Assembly (NCBI GenBank): GCA_904424815.1
Contig: CAJGBI010000001.1
Coordinates: 1,507,671-1,571,670 of the forward strand
DNA length: 64,000 bases
Source of the DNA: Puniceicoccaceae bacterium Marseille-Q1082
Lineage (GTDB): Bacteria; Verrucomicrobiota; Verrucomicrobiia; Opitutales; Intestinicryptomonadaceae
Reading direction: 5' to 3'
A model generated the notes under the pieces. It did no database searches and was not told where the DNA came from. It worked only from the letters and a program-made list of their open reading frames with translations. Of the stretch, positions 15,901-24,334 are shown piece after piece; the first letter of the stretch is position 1, and each line of letters opens with the position of its first letter. The position numbers and the translations under genes are program-made.

Positions 15901-16298
15901 ATTGGGGATATGAGCCAAAATCATTGCACAGAATAGGTCTATTTGAGCTTTTTGGCATAAACCGCGCCCAGAATGCGCAAGCCGGATTGGAATTGTTAAA
16001 AAAGGCAGTATCCTACGAGAATGCTGCGGCAACGGAAACTCTCGCCTACGCCTACGAAAAGGGGATAGGGGTAGAAAAGGACGAAACTCGGGCTAAGGAA
16101 TATTTGGACGCTCTAAGACGGTTGAAGCCTAATTACGTAAGTTTGGCTGACAGTTATATACGTGGACGCTATGGTATTGAAGATATCGATAGGGCTAAAT
16201 TTATTCTTAAATTGGGCGCCGATGAGGGTTCAGAAGATGCCGCTAATAATCTCAAAGAATTTGACAGTTTCTTGGAAAAAGTGCGCGGAAACGGTTAA
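12909..16298 (+). CDS. Very large secreted Sel1/TPR-repeat protein
   Basis: 1129 residues with a signal peptide (MKKYSICLLIFCYFAAFKISFSA, cleavage near SA-AD). The rest is helical repeats. Clear Sel1-like units include MCYENGLGIEKDPKKAQEI, FCHLNGRGTGKSPETAYALF, CLQHGLGVKADPQQAEAI and AYEKGIGVEKDETRAKEYL, and earlier repeats are more diverged TPR-like. Sel1 proteins scaffold protein complexes in periplasm or at the surface; some are host-interaction factors. The gene is AT-rich like the prophage around it and is flanked by an IS30 fragment and repeat family B, so it is probably accessory cargo. No enzymatic motif is seen. Confidence 0.82.
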   Translation: MKKYSICLLIFCYFAAFKISFSAADVDCSDGSCTIPEEMFNLIKNKNTQLSKLDHAKAMYDTFGYVSEIVELAKSDSEAAKVLDSIKNELKTQADSGKAFEKMQLGQIYYLEGDMDNFRRYANPQHIKSIKMLSQAFGMAFEDDSLISKISDDQNNYNNISNLIFNSYMNIGNMELAKKMFESDPRFADNCNYGQVINMYANMYRLRNKEDIKDNFVRYLDSLDENQRNSDYVDGLLFILTDNDAKYENIAQKVREKINAYSPQRRCRILLDAANNLGANEISDKYLEEGWKYKILNDWEILNYANKIVYGSSRYSYNHEFLTKEVLKNPKIDTAIEILEDKYLDDINCVNTLLCIYKLKGDKDSYFKVIDNIIPRLTRPYELKLIAQTLLLPHTCYYQDPQRAEKILETLNKYERGEIMYKIALSILNADDRVCEYSPSKALDYLYKALDYGYVDAFKMIDRYIDYDSAIALFDKYPDNKLIVFMKAMYLAENQKWEEAIKEFVRAREMGCNRATGILFGMKLNGLYKGDDKTDANAMLSEFLSKLGDPCSQTKLNNYGAKNNFKKIFGSRSKVMLEFYKEAAKTKKYSDWANNEITLYNLDMPILSDEKEALIKKRIKELEDENNRNLYPLISLYSDVFKNTPKALALYKKLADINFYDKITYAFKLFKHAYSDEDLKQAFDVLNRSNTDSEIQKVMVAMCYENGLGIEKDPKKAQEIRSKIIPDRIVYYYSSFPFGTPKQVAKEKEFYIQKMLKQVPEQSPANLKKLYKAVGQFYEKSPAPYKNPEKALEYYMKASEINPLYFDNVVRLYNSNPSLKDDKKYFDSLLKYKETVWNGLSNGSRAKLIYDIAFCHLNGRGTGKSPETAYALFKEIQKMPANNFTFNAMEAEAYCLQHGLGVKADPQQAEAIRKRIKEIALSNASPLTLYRAVRIAYMYNSQNLLGKDTDMYEYWANFAVNENPDKNIINGLYMLFTDYPKNRDMKKAQKYADLYAKYWGYEPKSLHRIGLFELFGINRAQNAQAGLELLKKAVSYENAAATETLAYAYEKGIGVEKDETRAKEYLDALRRLKPNYVSLADSYIRGRYGIEDIDRAKFILKLGADEGSEDAANNLKEFDSFLEKVRGNG

Positions 16299-16418
16299 AT
16301 ATGGAATTTCCCGCCAGTGTTATTGGGTATAGATATAAAAATACTCTATAACACGCGGCGGATTTTATCATCTTTAATTTGTCCATCCTATGCGTTTGCC
16401 GTAAAGCCTACGGTGGAA

Positions 16419-16499
16419 CTTTTCAAAAATGCCATTCGTAAGAAGAAACGGGTCTGCCGAACGTCCCAGCTGTATTGGGCAAGTTAATAGATTCCTTAT
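16419..16499. repeat. Dispersed repeat family B, copy 2
   Basis: Matches 5571-5650 in the same orientation: the same 28-base core beginning AAGAAGAAACGGGTCTGCCG and the same TTAATAGATTCCTTA end, with a variable middle (CCCA/TGGG hairpin here, GCTG/CAGC in copy 1). It lies between the Sel1 gene and the transposase gene. The remaining intergenic bases from 16299 to 16566 show no other recognisable feature. Confidence 0.7.
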
Positions 16500-16566
16500 A
16501 GCCCCTCGGTTGCCTTTTAGCAACGGAGTTGAGGCGGTTTTAAGATAGGAGAAAAACTAAAAATCC

Positions 16567-17713
16567 TTAAGAGGCTTTCCGATAGTAAAAGTTTAATATG
16601 CCTCCGAACCGCCCCGTTTTTACGAGCAGACTCCCGCCGTTCTCCCATTTATAGGGGACTTTACCCTTATTTTGCTCTCTCGTCAAACGCAATTCTTCGT
16701 AGTGCTCATTCTCCTTAGGAGATATAAGCTCATTATCCAAGTTCTGATGAGGTCTTTCGGTGTTATAGTATATTTCATACTCCGAAACCGCCTTGCGGAG
16801 CATTCCTTCCGATAAAAACACAAAATTCCTCAGACATTCGTCCTTTATGCTCTTTACAAACCTTTCAGCATAGGGATTGCATACGGGCGACGGAACTTGT
16901 TGCACTTTTATACAGCTATTTTCCAAGATTCTCTTAAACTTTTGCGTATATAACGGATCCTTATCGCAGAAGAAAAACCTCTTGCCCTTTAAAAGACCGT
17001 CAAAATAATCCGTCATTTGGATTGCAAGCCTCTCCATAACCTCGCCGCAAAAACCGTTGCTTATATGCACTATCTTCACTTTCCTTGTGGCACAATCTAC
17101 TACAAAAAAAGACCATATACCTAACCAATCCATGCAAAGTTAAAACTTCTGCCGTAAAGAAATCGGCGCTACACATTAGATGAAAGTGGCTCTTTACAAA
17201 GGCAGTCCAGCTCTTATTGACCTTGTGTTGCCCTCCGTTTGGCAAAGGATCAAAGCCGTTATCTCTCATTATTCTCCAAACAGTGGCTTTGCTTCTACGA
17301 ATACCTATATGCTTTAAAGCTCCTGCGATTCTGCCGGCTCCCCAATTTATATTTGATGAAGCCATCTCGCATACAATTTTGCGCACATATTCTTTTGTCT
17401 GTTTTGCCAAGCTTGGATTTGGATTATTTGCGGTATATTTCTTCGCAATTAGCCTATTGTACCAGCGAAGGATAGTTTCCGGCGTTAAAAACTCGCACTT
17501 TTTAAGAAGGCTCCAAGACAACTTTCTTCCTTTCTTTGCCAATATCGCACGCTCGGAATCGGAATACTTTATGCGCCTGCCGTCGGATTCTAACTTTGAT
17601 TTTAAAATTCGATTGGCTACCAGCAAATACTCAATCATATGCGACTTTTCCTTTGATATCCAATTGGCAAGCGTCGTCAAAAATAGTATCTTAAGCTGAG
17701 TGGGAATATCCAT
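16567..17713 (-). pseudogene. Integrase-core (DDE, rve-type) transposase with a one-base frameshift
   Basis: Two overlapping frames make one transposase of about 375 residues. The first (17713 to about 17110) has N-terminal helices and a helix-turn-helix region (KCEFLTPETILRWYNRLIAKK, then NWGAGRIAGALKHIGI). The second carries the catalytic core. The acidic residues are intact across the junction: SADFFT, CDKDPLYT and NPYAERFVKSIKDE. Both frames encode the same region around a run of seven T's near 17107, and dropping one T joins YMVFF to VVDCATRKV. This is either a pseudogene, an error, or a slippage-expressed gene. Terminal inverted repeats were not defined by eye. Confidence 0.8.
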
Positions 17714-17771
17714 AAGTCTATAAAATCAAGCCCAATACTATATCAAAACCATCTTGATGGCAACTACTCAG

Positions 17772-18947
17772 TTACTTATTCATTTTGAGAGGCTTTTGAG
17801 GATAAATATTGAAATACCTATCAGCATCTTCTTTAGTCGCTACTCCTCGGTAGTGTTTAAAGAGTATATCTGTACCTTTATGTGACATTATCAAAGCCGT
17901 ATCTTGGAAGTCTCTTTTCCATGCGACGTGGTAGCTTGCGAAACTGTGCCTGAAAGCATTGTGGGGCGGTATCTTCTTTTGTGGGAATTTGCCATTCTCG
18001 TCTGGAGTCTTTATTTGTTTACCATTTACAAGCAATCCCGCTCTGCGCAGGGCACTCTCTCGGCGCTTCTTCCACTTGCGTTCACACCACCCAAAGGCAG
18101 ACTTTGGTGTCCGTTCCAACCAAGCCCAGAGATTGTCTGGGAGGTTTTCTATGTAGTTTCTGCGGTTTTTCTTGGTCTTTTCAGCGGGCGTTAAAATCCC
18201 TTGCCGCATTGTGATTTCTTCGTACTCAACCCGCGGAATTGCGGAAGTTCTCATTCCAGCAAATAGCCCCAGTGCCATTAAGCCGCAGACTTCTGGATCT
18301 ATCTTTTCGTTTGCTCGGAATAATCTTTCAGTTTCCTCCACAGTTAGTATTCCAATCTCGCCCATTTCAATTTTTGGCAATTCAAGTCCCTTGGCTATGT
18401 TCTTTTCAATTAGTTCGTTTTTCTCAAACCAGTTCCAAGCGGCAGTTATATTGGACCTCCAATTCTTTACCGTGACTGGAGCAAATTTTAGAGATTTTAG
18501 CCAATTTTCCAACTCCTTGCGGCTTATATCTTGCAGGAGCCTATCGCCAAATGATTCAACAAGAACTTCCAAGACTCGTCGGACGTGCCTTATATGCTCG
18601 GGCTTGGCTTTTTCAGTCTTGCGCATATCACGCAGATATTCGTCGCAAGCGTCCCAAAGAGTTAATACACGCCTTGATTTGTGGTTCTTTGCCCAAAATT
18701 CCCACATATCGCGGAAACTTACGTTCCCCCTTATAGACTCGATGTAGGAGATGTCCGAAATGGTATTTTCGTCAATTCCCAAAAGTGCCTCAAAAGAGCG
18801 CTTATCCAAGTGCCCATTAAGCCTTAAAAAATCGTCCCTTGCTTCCTCCGTTTCAAAGAACCTTGAATGCCTTACGCCACCCTCAATCCAGAACAGTTGA
18901 TAGGGTGATTTTCTACCTTCACAATATCTCTTAGTAATCTTCGCCAT
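17772..18947 (-). CDS. int: Tyrosine recombinase (phage-type integrase)
   Basis: About 391 residues from ATG 18947. An upstream in-frame ATG at 18986 is rejected because it lies in the -35 box. N-terminal Arm/SAM-like domain: KRYCEGRKSPYQLFW and a core-binding stretch LTLWDACDEYLRDM. Catalytic residues: Arg in LFAGMRTSAIPR, HxxR in HNAFRHSFASYH, His in MSHKGTDILF and Tyr in KHYRG. It would integrate or excise the element; its position at the right end of the AT-rich region, facing inward, is typical of integrases next to att. A decayed relative is found at 20607-20830. Confidence 0.92.
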   Translation of the reverse strand: MAKITKRYCEGRKSPYQLFWIEGGVRHSRFFETEEARDDFLRLNGHLDKRSFEALLGIDENTISDISYIESIRGNVSFRDMWEFWAKNHKSRRVLTLWDACDEYLRDMRKTEKAKPEHIRHVRRVLEVLVESFGDRLLQDISRKELENWLKSLKFAPVTVKNWRSNITAAWNWFEKNELIEKNIAKGLELPKIEMGEIGILTVEETERLFRANEKIDPEVCGLMALGLFAGMRTSAIPRVEYEEITMRQGILTPAEKTKKNRRNYIENLPDNLWAWLERTPKSAFGWCERKWKKRRESALRRAGLLVNGKQIKTPDENGKFPQKKIPPHNAFRHSFASYHVAWKRDFQDTALIMSHKGTDILFKHYRGVATKEDADRYFNIYPQKPLKMNK

Positions 18948-18956
18948 AGTGGCGTA

Positions 18957-18986
18957 ATTATAATAAAAAATATTGATAAATGTCAA
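18957..18986 (-). promoter_or_regulatory. Consensus promoter of the integrase gene, near-leaderless
   Basis: On the minus strand TTGACA (18986-18981), 18-base spacer, TATAAT (18962-18957): both hexamers are perfect consensus. The integrase ATG starts at 18947, nine bases after the -10, so the mRNA leader would be about zero to three bases. No Shine-Dalgarno sequence is present. Confidence 0.7.
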
Positions 18987-19003
18987 GATTATTCTTTCTG
19001 TTC

Positions 19004-19576
19004 GTGAGTAGGGTTTACGATTATCAAAAGAAAACGAGCGATTTTATTAGGCAGAATTCGATTGTTCAAAATTTCACAAAAAATAGCTGGTGTATATTGA
19101 ACCCGATCGAACAATCCATTAAGGATAAAATTGAAAAAATTGGAGTTCCTTTAAAGGATTGGGACATTAAAATTTATAGAGGTATTTTGACTGGTTGTAA
19201 CGAAGCATTTATCATAGACGGAGCTACCAAAGATGCGCTTATTGCCCAAGACCCAAAATCTGCCGAAATTATACGACCGATTTTGCGCGGCAGAGACATT
19301 AAACGCTATTCCTACGAATTCGCAGATAAATGGCTGATCTATGTACCTTGGCATTTCCCATTACACAAGGATACAAGCATAACAGGTGCGTCAAAAGAGG
19401 CAGAACATGAATTTGAAAAGCAATACCCTGCAATATATAATAGACTTTTGTCTTATAAGCCCATTTTAGAAAAACGCAATAAAGCTGAAACTGGAATTAG
19501 ATATGAATGGTATGCCCTACAAAGATGTGCGGCAACTTATATGGACCTATTACCTATACCATTGATGTTATTCTAA
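19004..19576 (+). pseudogene. Fragment of a type IIG / Eco57I-like restriction-modification enzyme (specificity domain)
   Basis: About 190 codons. SWCILNPIEQSIKDKIEKIG, IYRGILTGCNEAFIID, SAEIIRPILRGRDIKRY, WLIYVPW and YPAIYNRLLSYKP are hallmarks of the TaqI-like target-recognition domain in single-chain restriction-methyltransferases. The methyltransferase part is absent, and the C-terminus stops abruptly at a dyad after EWYALQRCAATY. Homology begins just beyond the integrase promoter, so the left end is probably the element junction. It may be a silent specificity cassette or debris from integration. Confidence 0.75.
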
Positions 19577-19583
19577 CGTCAAT
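19561..19583. repeat. Imperfect 23-bp dyad, candidate inversion or crossover site
   Basis: ATTGATGTTA-TTC-TAACGTCAAT pairs 9 of 10 positions. It lies at the point where the specificity-domain homology ends and 33 bases before the serine invertase gene. Recombinases of this family act at short dyad sites near their genes. A partner site was not found within the window by eye. Confidence 0.45.
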
Positions 19584-19615
19584 GCAAATCTAAAATAGGG
19601 AAAGGATAAGAAAAT

Positions 19616-20257
19616 ATGGTATACTGTTACATAAGGGTAAGTACAGATAAACAAACCACAGAAAATCAACGCCTTGAGATAGAGAATTTTTGTGTACAGA
19701 AAGAATACATAGTAAATTCTTGGATAGAAGAAACAATTAGCGGAACAAAGCGAATTGAAGATCGGAAATTAGGAAGATTACTAAAAAGAATGTCCAAAAA
19801 CGATATTCTGGTTGTAACAGAGCTTTCAAGGTTAGGAAGAAATCTAATGCAAATAATGAGTATATTGCACTTTTGTATGGAGAAAAATATTATGGTTATA
19901 ACAACAAAAGAGCATTACGAATTGGGCAACAATATAAACTCTCAAGTCTTGGCTTTTGCATTTGGATTATCCGCCCAAATTGAAAGGAATCTTATTTCCG
20001 CAAGAACAAAAGAAGCTCTTGCCCGAAAAAAAGCGGAAGGCGTTGTTTTAGGGCGTCCCAAGGGGCGTAAATCTACAAATGTAAAATTGTCTGGGAAGGA
20101 AAATGTAATTCAGGCTATGTTGGATAAAAACTTCTCAAAATCTAAAATAGCAAGAAAACTAAAAGTTCATAGAGCCACCCTCACAAAATTCATTTGTGAA
20201 AGGCTTACTCCTATATCGCAAGTTGAGAATGATTCCTCTAATTTGTTATCGGCTTGA
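19616..20257 (+). CDS. Serine recombinase, Mpi/Hin-type DNA invertase
   Basis: 213 residues. N-terminal resolvase domain: YCYIRVSTDKQTTENQ with the catalytic Ser, then LVVTELSRLGRNLMQIM, and FAFGLSAQIERNLISARTKEALARKKAEG leading into the long E-helix. The C-terminal HTH is KNFSKSKIARKLKVHRATLTKFI. Size and layout match the Bacteroides Mpi-like master invertases that flip promoters and specificity genes, as well as transposon resolvases. AAAGGA precedes the ATG. The specificity-domain fragment and dyad just upstream suggest it acts, or acted, on that locus (inference). Confidence 0.88.
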   Translation: MVYCYIRVSTDKQTTENQRLEIENFCVQKEYIVNSWIEETISGTKRIEDRKLGRLLKRMSKNDILVVTELSRLGRNLMQIMSILHFCMEKNIMVITTKEHYELGNNINSQVLAFAFGLSAQIERNLISARTKEALARKKAEGVVLGRPKGRKSTNVKLSGKENVIQAMLDKNFSKSKIARKLKVHRATLTKFICERLTPISQVENDSSNLLSA

Positions 20258-20606
20258 AAGAATATGTATAACCTAAGCTGATTAGTTACCCTCTCACAAT
20301 ATCGTCGCCAAGTTGTGGTGCCAAGTGGCGGTTGCAGTTTAATTGCACATTTGGTGTGCTCGGGCTTTTGTTGAACCCTAATAATCAAGTAGTTGCAAAC
20401 GGGGGGTGTTGTCTCATAAATAAGCCCAGATTCAGAACTTACTGAAAATGGGCTTGTTGCGCGAAATTTTAAACGGAGAGAGAGGGAAAAAATTTGACGA
20501 TTTTCTTAAGTCCACAATTACCAATATAACCATTTTAATAGCATTGCTTGGTTTCTGTTTAGTTGCAGATTTTTGGCATATATTTTTCAAAATCTCTTCA
20601 ATTCAG

Positions 20607-20830
20607 GAGATGTCCGAAATTGCATTTTCGCCAATTCCCGCAAAAACCTCAAAAAATATTTATCTGAATGTCTACGCCAAGCCTCTGGAGGCTGTCCGAA
20701 GTAACTTCCCTTTCAATAAGCGGGAAGCCTGCCGCTCAGTTTCCGGCGCGGAACAGTTGACGGGACGGCTTTGCACCCCAGAGCAATACCCATTTGCAAT
20801 CTTTGCTGCAGGGGCGATATTCTGCCATCT
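20607..20830 (-). pseudogene. Decayed N-terminus of a second tyrosine integrase
   Basis: The plus-strand text from GGAGATGTCCGAAAT onward repeats, with many changes, the N-terminal coding region of the integrase at 18750-18940. On the minus strand, pieces such as GIGENAISDIS and YCSGVQSRP-VN align with GIDENTISDIS and YCEGRKSPYQLF of the live enzyme, with stop codons between them. The plus-strand open frame 20448-20894 over this region is therefore probably spurious. Bases 20258-20606 show no other gene. Confidence 0.6.
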
Positions 20831-20959
20831 CAAGGCAACGCCTATTTGCCGGGGCTTTCCCTCAATAGATGTTGCAAGCGGCTGCTATGCATAATCAAGC
20901 AAAGTTTATCTGCTATTACGCGGAGAGGAAGATAAACTTACACGAACGCATAAAATTTA

Positions 20960-20987
20960 TTGACATTTATTTTACGTGTGTATTAAA
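20960..20987 (+). promoter_or_regulatory. Promoter of pentapeptide gene 1 with degenerate dyad
   Basis: TTGACA at 20960, then TTTATTTTACGTGTGTATTAAAAC. The same arrangement precedes the two paralogues, where the spacer holds a perfect TTATTA-N8-TAATAA dyad; here it is degenerate. An upstream ACACGAACGCATAAAA box is also shared with gene 3 (ACACGTGCGTATAAAA). This looks like a shared operator. Confidence 0.5.
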
Positions 20988-21055
20988 ACATCTTCGTAAA
21001 ATGAACAAAGAAGTCTATTTTGAATAATAGAAACCCAGAACGAAGGCGGCGTATC

Positions 21056-23962
21056 ATGAACAAGAAAACATATTTTGCGGCATTGGCTTTGGCTGCGGGG
21101 CTTGGCTCATTGCTCCGTGCAGACAACGAGAATTTCACCTACGGCGAGCTTAGCGGGCGCGACTTCTCCAACCAGTCGCTTAAAAACAGCACATGGACCC
21201 ACGCCGACCTTTCAAACGTGTCTTTTGCGGGGGCGAATCTCGACGGGGCGAATTTTGAAGACGCAAGTCTAAACGGCACCGACTTTACAGACGCCATTAT
21301 CACAAACATGTATTGGGGAGCCAGCTTCACCAGGAATCAGCTATACTCCACCGCAAGCTATAAAAATAAGGATTTAAGCGGGCTTAAGCTGGAGTATTAC
21401 AAGTTTAACAACAATCTCGATCTTTCCGGACAAAACCTAAACGGGGCGAGTTTCAGAAACTGCACTCTCGGAATGGTCGATTTTACGGACGCGTGGATAA
21501 ACAATGTGAACTTCTACTCTGCAAAGAGCTTTTCGGCCGAGCAGCTGTACTCCACCGCAAGCTATAAAAATAAGGATCTAAGCGGAATAAATTTTCGCTT
21601 CGTCGACGTGAAGAACTGGAATTTTTCGGGTCAAAATTTAAGCGGGGTAGACTTTTTCAGAAAGGATTTTACCGGCGTAGATTTTACGGATTCAATAATA
21701 ACAAACACCGATTTAAGCGGCAGCAATCTCACCTTCGACCAGCTAAAATCCACGGCGAGCTACAAGAACAAGGATTTGAGCGGCGCAAGCTTTTCGTCGG
21801 TGGACTTGGCGGGTTTCGACTTTTCGGACCAGATAATAAAAAACGTGTCTTTTGGCAATGCAAAGAATCTCACAGCAAGCCAGATTGCAAGCACGGCAAG
21901 CTACAAAAATAAGGATTTAAGCGGCGTAGATTTTGAGGGCTTGGATTTGACGGGGCTCGACTTTAGCGGCCAGATTATCAAAAACGCCTCCTTTTGTAAT
22001 TCCAATTATTCCTCGGGAGTCGCCGCGGTCATCACCGAGGAGCAGCTGTATTCGACAAAAAGCTATGCGGTGGACAAAGATTTAAGCGGCGTAGATTTTA
22101 CAAGGAGCACTGTGAGCGGATGGAGCTTTGCCGGGCAAAATTTGGAAGGCGCAAATTTCTACTACGGCGATGTCGCCGAGGCGGACTTTACGGGAGCGAC
22201 GATTAAAAACGTCAGTTTTGAGAGTGTCAAAAACTTTACCAAAGAGCAGCTGTATTCAACCAAAAGCTATGCGGTGGACAAGGATTTAAGCGGCATAAAT
22301 TTCACCTACTTTAACGTTATTGGGTGGGATTTTACCGGCCAGAGTTTGGACGGAGTGGACTTCTACTACTCGGATGTCAAGGGGGCGAACTTTGAGGACG
22401 CCGTCATTACAAACGCCATCATGACTGATGCAAAAAACTTTACCGCCGAGCAGCTGAAAAGCACGGCAAGCTACAAGAACAAGGATTTGCACGGGGTAAG
22501 GCTCAGCACGAATATTGAAAACTTGGATTTTTCGGATGCGAATCTTAGAGGCTCATATTTGAAATTAGACGGCGAAAACTTAAATTTCAAAGGGGCGGAT
22601 TTGACGGACAGCACCTTGGTGGACGGAGGCCGCGTTGACAATGCGGACTTTAGCGGCGCGACATTAAAGAACGTCCTAATAAACGGTGTCACGCTTAGAA
22701 ATGCAAAGGTCGAGGGGGCTGATTTTACCGAAGCGAGATTTCTTTCGGGTTCGTTTAGCTTTATCGGGTTCACCGAGGATCAGTTTCGCTCGACAATGAC
22801 CTATAGAATGCGCTTCATTCGCGGGTCGAGATTTTCCAGCATGGATATGTCGGGGTGGGATTTCTCAAACTTTACCTTTATGGACGACTTGACTAATGAT
22901 CCGGAATTTTCGAGCGTGAATTTGTCGGGCGCCAATTTCAGCGGCTCCAACATGCTAAATCTCGGATTCTATTATTCAGACCTGACAAATGCGGATTTTT
23001 CAAACACAACGGCCACCGAAACCGTCCAGTTCTACTATTCGGATTTGACGGGCGCAAATTTTACCGACGCCGTATTGGACTACGTCAATTTTTACGGTCT
23101 CCAAAGCATTTCCGCCGAGCAGTTTTACTCCACGGCAACCTATAAAAACAAGACAAAGGCCAATATCAATTTCACGGATATGGACATGAGCGGGTGGGAT
23201 TTGTCGGGTTTGAGCTTTGGGAAAGGCAACTTCGAGAACACCAATTTGAAAGGGGCGAATTTCATGAACACAAAAATCGATGAATATTCGTCTTCGTTCA
23301 GCGGCAACAACGACTTTACCGCGGCGGATTTCCGCGGCAGCAACATGACTTTGGATAGGTTTAAAAGCACCGATACGCTCAAAAACACGATAATGACCGA
23401 CGGCACGATACAAAACTTTTCCATGGCATCCGCCGAAGACAGCTTCTCGATACGCGAGTATGTCCTGCTGGAGGGCGGAGAAGTTATTTCTGCAAAGATA
23501 GCCCAAAGCGCCTCTATCTCCGGCGGAGCCGATTTGACGCTTGAAACGGGCGCCTACCTTGAGGTAGTTGACGGCGCAGTACTCACAGTGGAAGACGGTT
23601 CCGCGATAACAATAAACACCGACGGTTCCACAATTTTTGAAGTCGGCGAAAACTCCGGACTTGTGTTTGCAGACGGCTCTGTTTTGAAAGTAAACTTAGA
23701 GGGAGTTTTCACGGAGCCCGAGGAATATTCCTTCGCATTCATAAACGCGAATGACAGCTCCACCATAAGCGGGCTTGATGAGCTTATGGGAGGAGAGAAT
23801 TTCCTTCTCTCGCTAAACGGCGAGCTGTTCGACGGAGAATGGGACTATTATATGGAAGGCAATAGCTTTGGGATACGCATGCAGGTTCCAGAACCTGCCA
23901 CTTATGCGGCGATTTTCGGGGCTTTGGCGCTTGCATTTGCTGTATGCCGCAGAAGAAAGTAG
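21056..23962 (+). CDS. Pentapeptide-repeat protein with PEP-CTERM sorting tail, paralogue 1
   Basis: 968 residues from ATG 21056 (GAAGGCGGC upstream; an earlier in-frame ATG at 21020 gives an implausible Arg-rich start). Signal peptide MNKKTYFAALALAAGLGSLLRA. Residues 25-770 are pentapeptide repeats A(D/N)F/L-type, arranged in larger units of about 65-70 residues, each with an EQLYSTASYKNKDLSG segment. Residues 780-930 form a beta-rich domain (ISGGADLTLETGAYLEV). The C-terminus VPEPATYAAIFGALALAF plus a CRRRK tail is a PEP-CTERM-type exosortase signal, so it is probably exported and surface-attached or released into extracellular matrix. First of three tandem paralogues. Confidence 0.88.
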   Translation: MNKKTYFAALALAAGLGSLLRADNENFTYGELSGRDFSNQSLKNSTWTHADLSNVSFAGANLDGANFEDASLNGTDFTDAIITNMYWGASFTRNQLYSTASYKNKDLSGLKLEYYKFNNNLDLSGQNLNGASFRNCTLGMVDFTDAWINNVNFYSAKSFSAEQLYSTASYKNKDLSGINFRFVDVKNWNFSGQNLSGVDFFRKDFTGVDFTDSIITNTDLSGSNLTFDQLKSTASYKNKDLSGASFSSVDLAGFDFSDQIIKNVSFGNAKNLTASQIASTASYKNKDLSGVDFEGLDLTGLDFSGQIIKNASFCNSNYSSGVAAVITEEQLYSTKSYAVDKDLSGVDFTRSTVSGWSFAGQNLEGANFYYGDVAEADFTGATIKNVSFESVKNFTKEQLYSTKSYAVDKDLSGINFTYFNVIGWDFTGQSLDGVDFYYSDVKGANFEDAVITNAIMTDAKNFTAEQLKSTASYKNKDLHGVRLSTNIENLDFSDANLRGSYLKLDGENLNFKGADLTDSTLVDGGRVDNADFSGATLKNVLINGVTLRNAKVEGADFTEARFLSGSFSFIGFTEDQFRSTMTYRMRFIRGSRFSSMDMSGWDFSNFTFMDDLTNDPEFSSVNLSGANFSGSNMLNLGFYYSDLTNADFSNTTATETVQFYYSDLTGANFTDAVLDYVNFYGLQSISAEQFYSTATYKNKTKANINFTDMDMSGWDLSGLSFGKGNFENTNLKGANFMNTKIDEYSSSFSGNNDFTAADFRGSNMTLDRFKSTDTLKNTIMTDGTIQNFSMASAEDSFSIREYVLLEGGEVISAKIAQSASISGGADLTLETGAYLEVVDGAVLTVEDGSAITINTDGSTIFEVGENSGLVFADGSVLKVNLEGVFTEPEEYSFAFINANDSSTISGLDELMGGENFLLSLNGELFDGEWDYYMEGNSFGIRMQVPEPATYAAIFGALALAFAVCRRRK

Positions 23963-23989
23963 AGCGCAAGGTTGCAGGCAATTTTCTTG

Positions 23990-24020
23990 GAGCTTTCCGA
24001 ATCGGGAAGCTCTTTTTTTT
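23990..24020 (+). terminator. Intrinsic terminator after pentapeptide gene 1
   Basis: GAGCTTTCCGA pairs with TCGGGAAGCTC, followed by eight T's. Bases 24021-24330 show no gene or other feature. Confidence 0.8.
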
Positions 24021-24334
24021 GCCGTTTATTTAGTTAAACGGGCGCATGGCAAAATTTCCCGCAGCTATTGTGCGGTATAGGGCAGGAATTCGGATTTTGC
24101 CAAGGTGCGGATTTTTCTATGCAGTTGCAAAATGAATCGCTATTGCGGACTGTTGTTTTGTGGGGAGAGATAATTGGCTTTTTTTACGTCAAAAGGCTTT
24201 GGAGGTTAAAGATGTTTGCAGCTTTTATTGCAATGCGGCAAGGCGTTGCGCCCGTTTGTTATGGATGTCCGGACAAACTTTAGCCGCCAGGCCGCGGAAA
24301 TCAAAACAAAATCATACTAGCGTAAAAAAACATC

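Noticed and set aside
20448-20894. Plus-strand 148-codon open frame with a membrane-like N-terminus
   Set aside because: Most of it is antisense to the decayed integrase copy (20607-20830), and the second half has low-plausibility composition.
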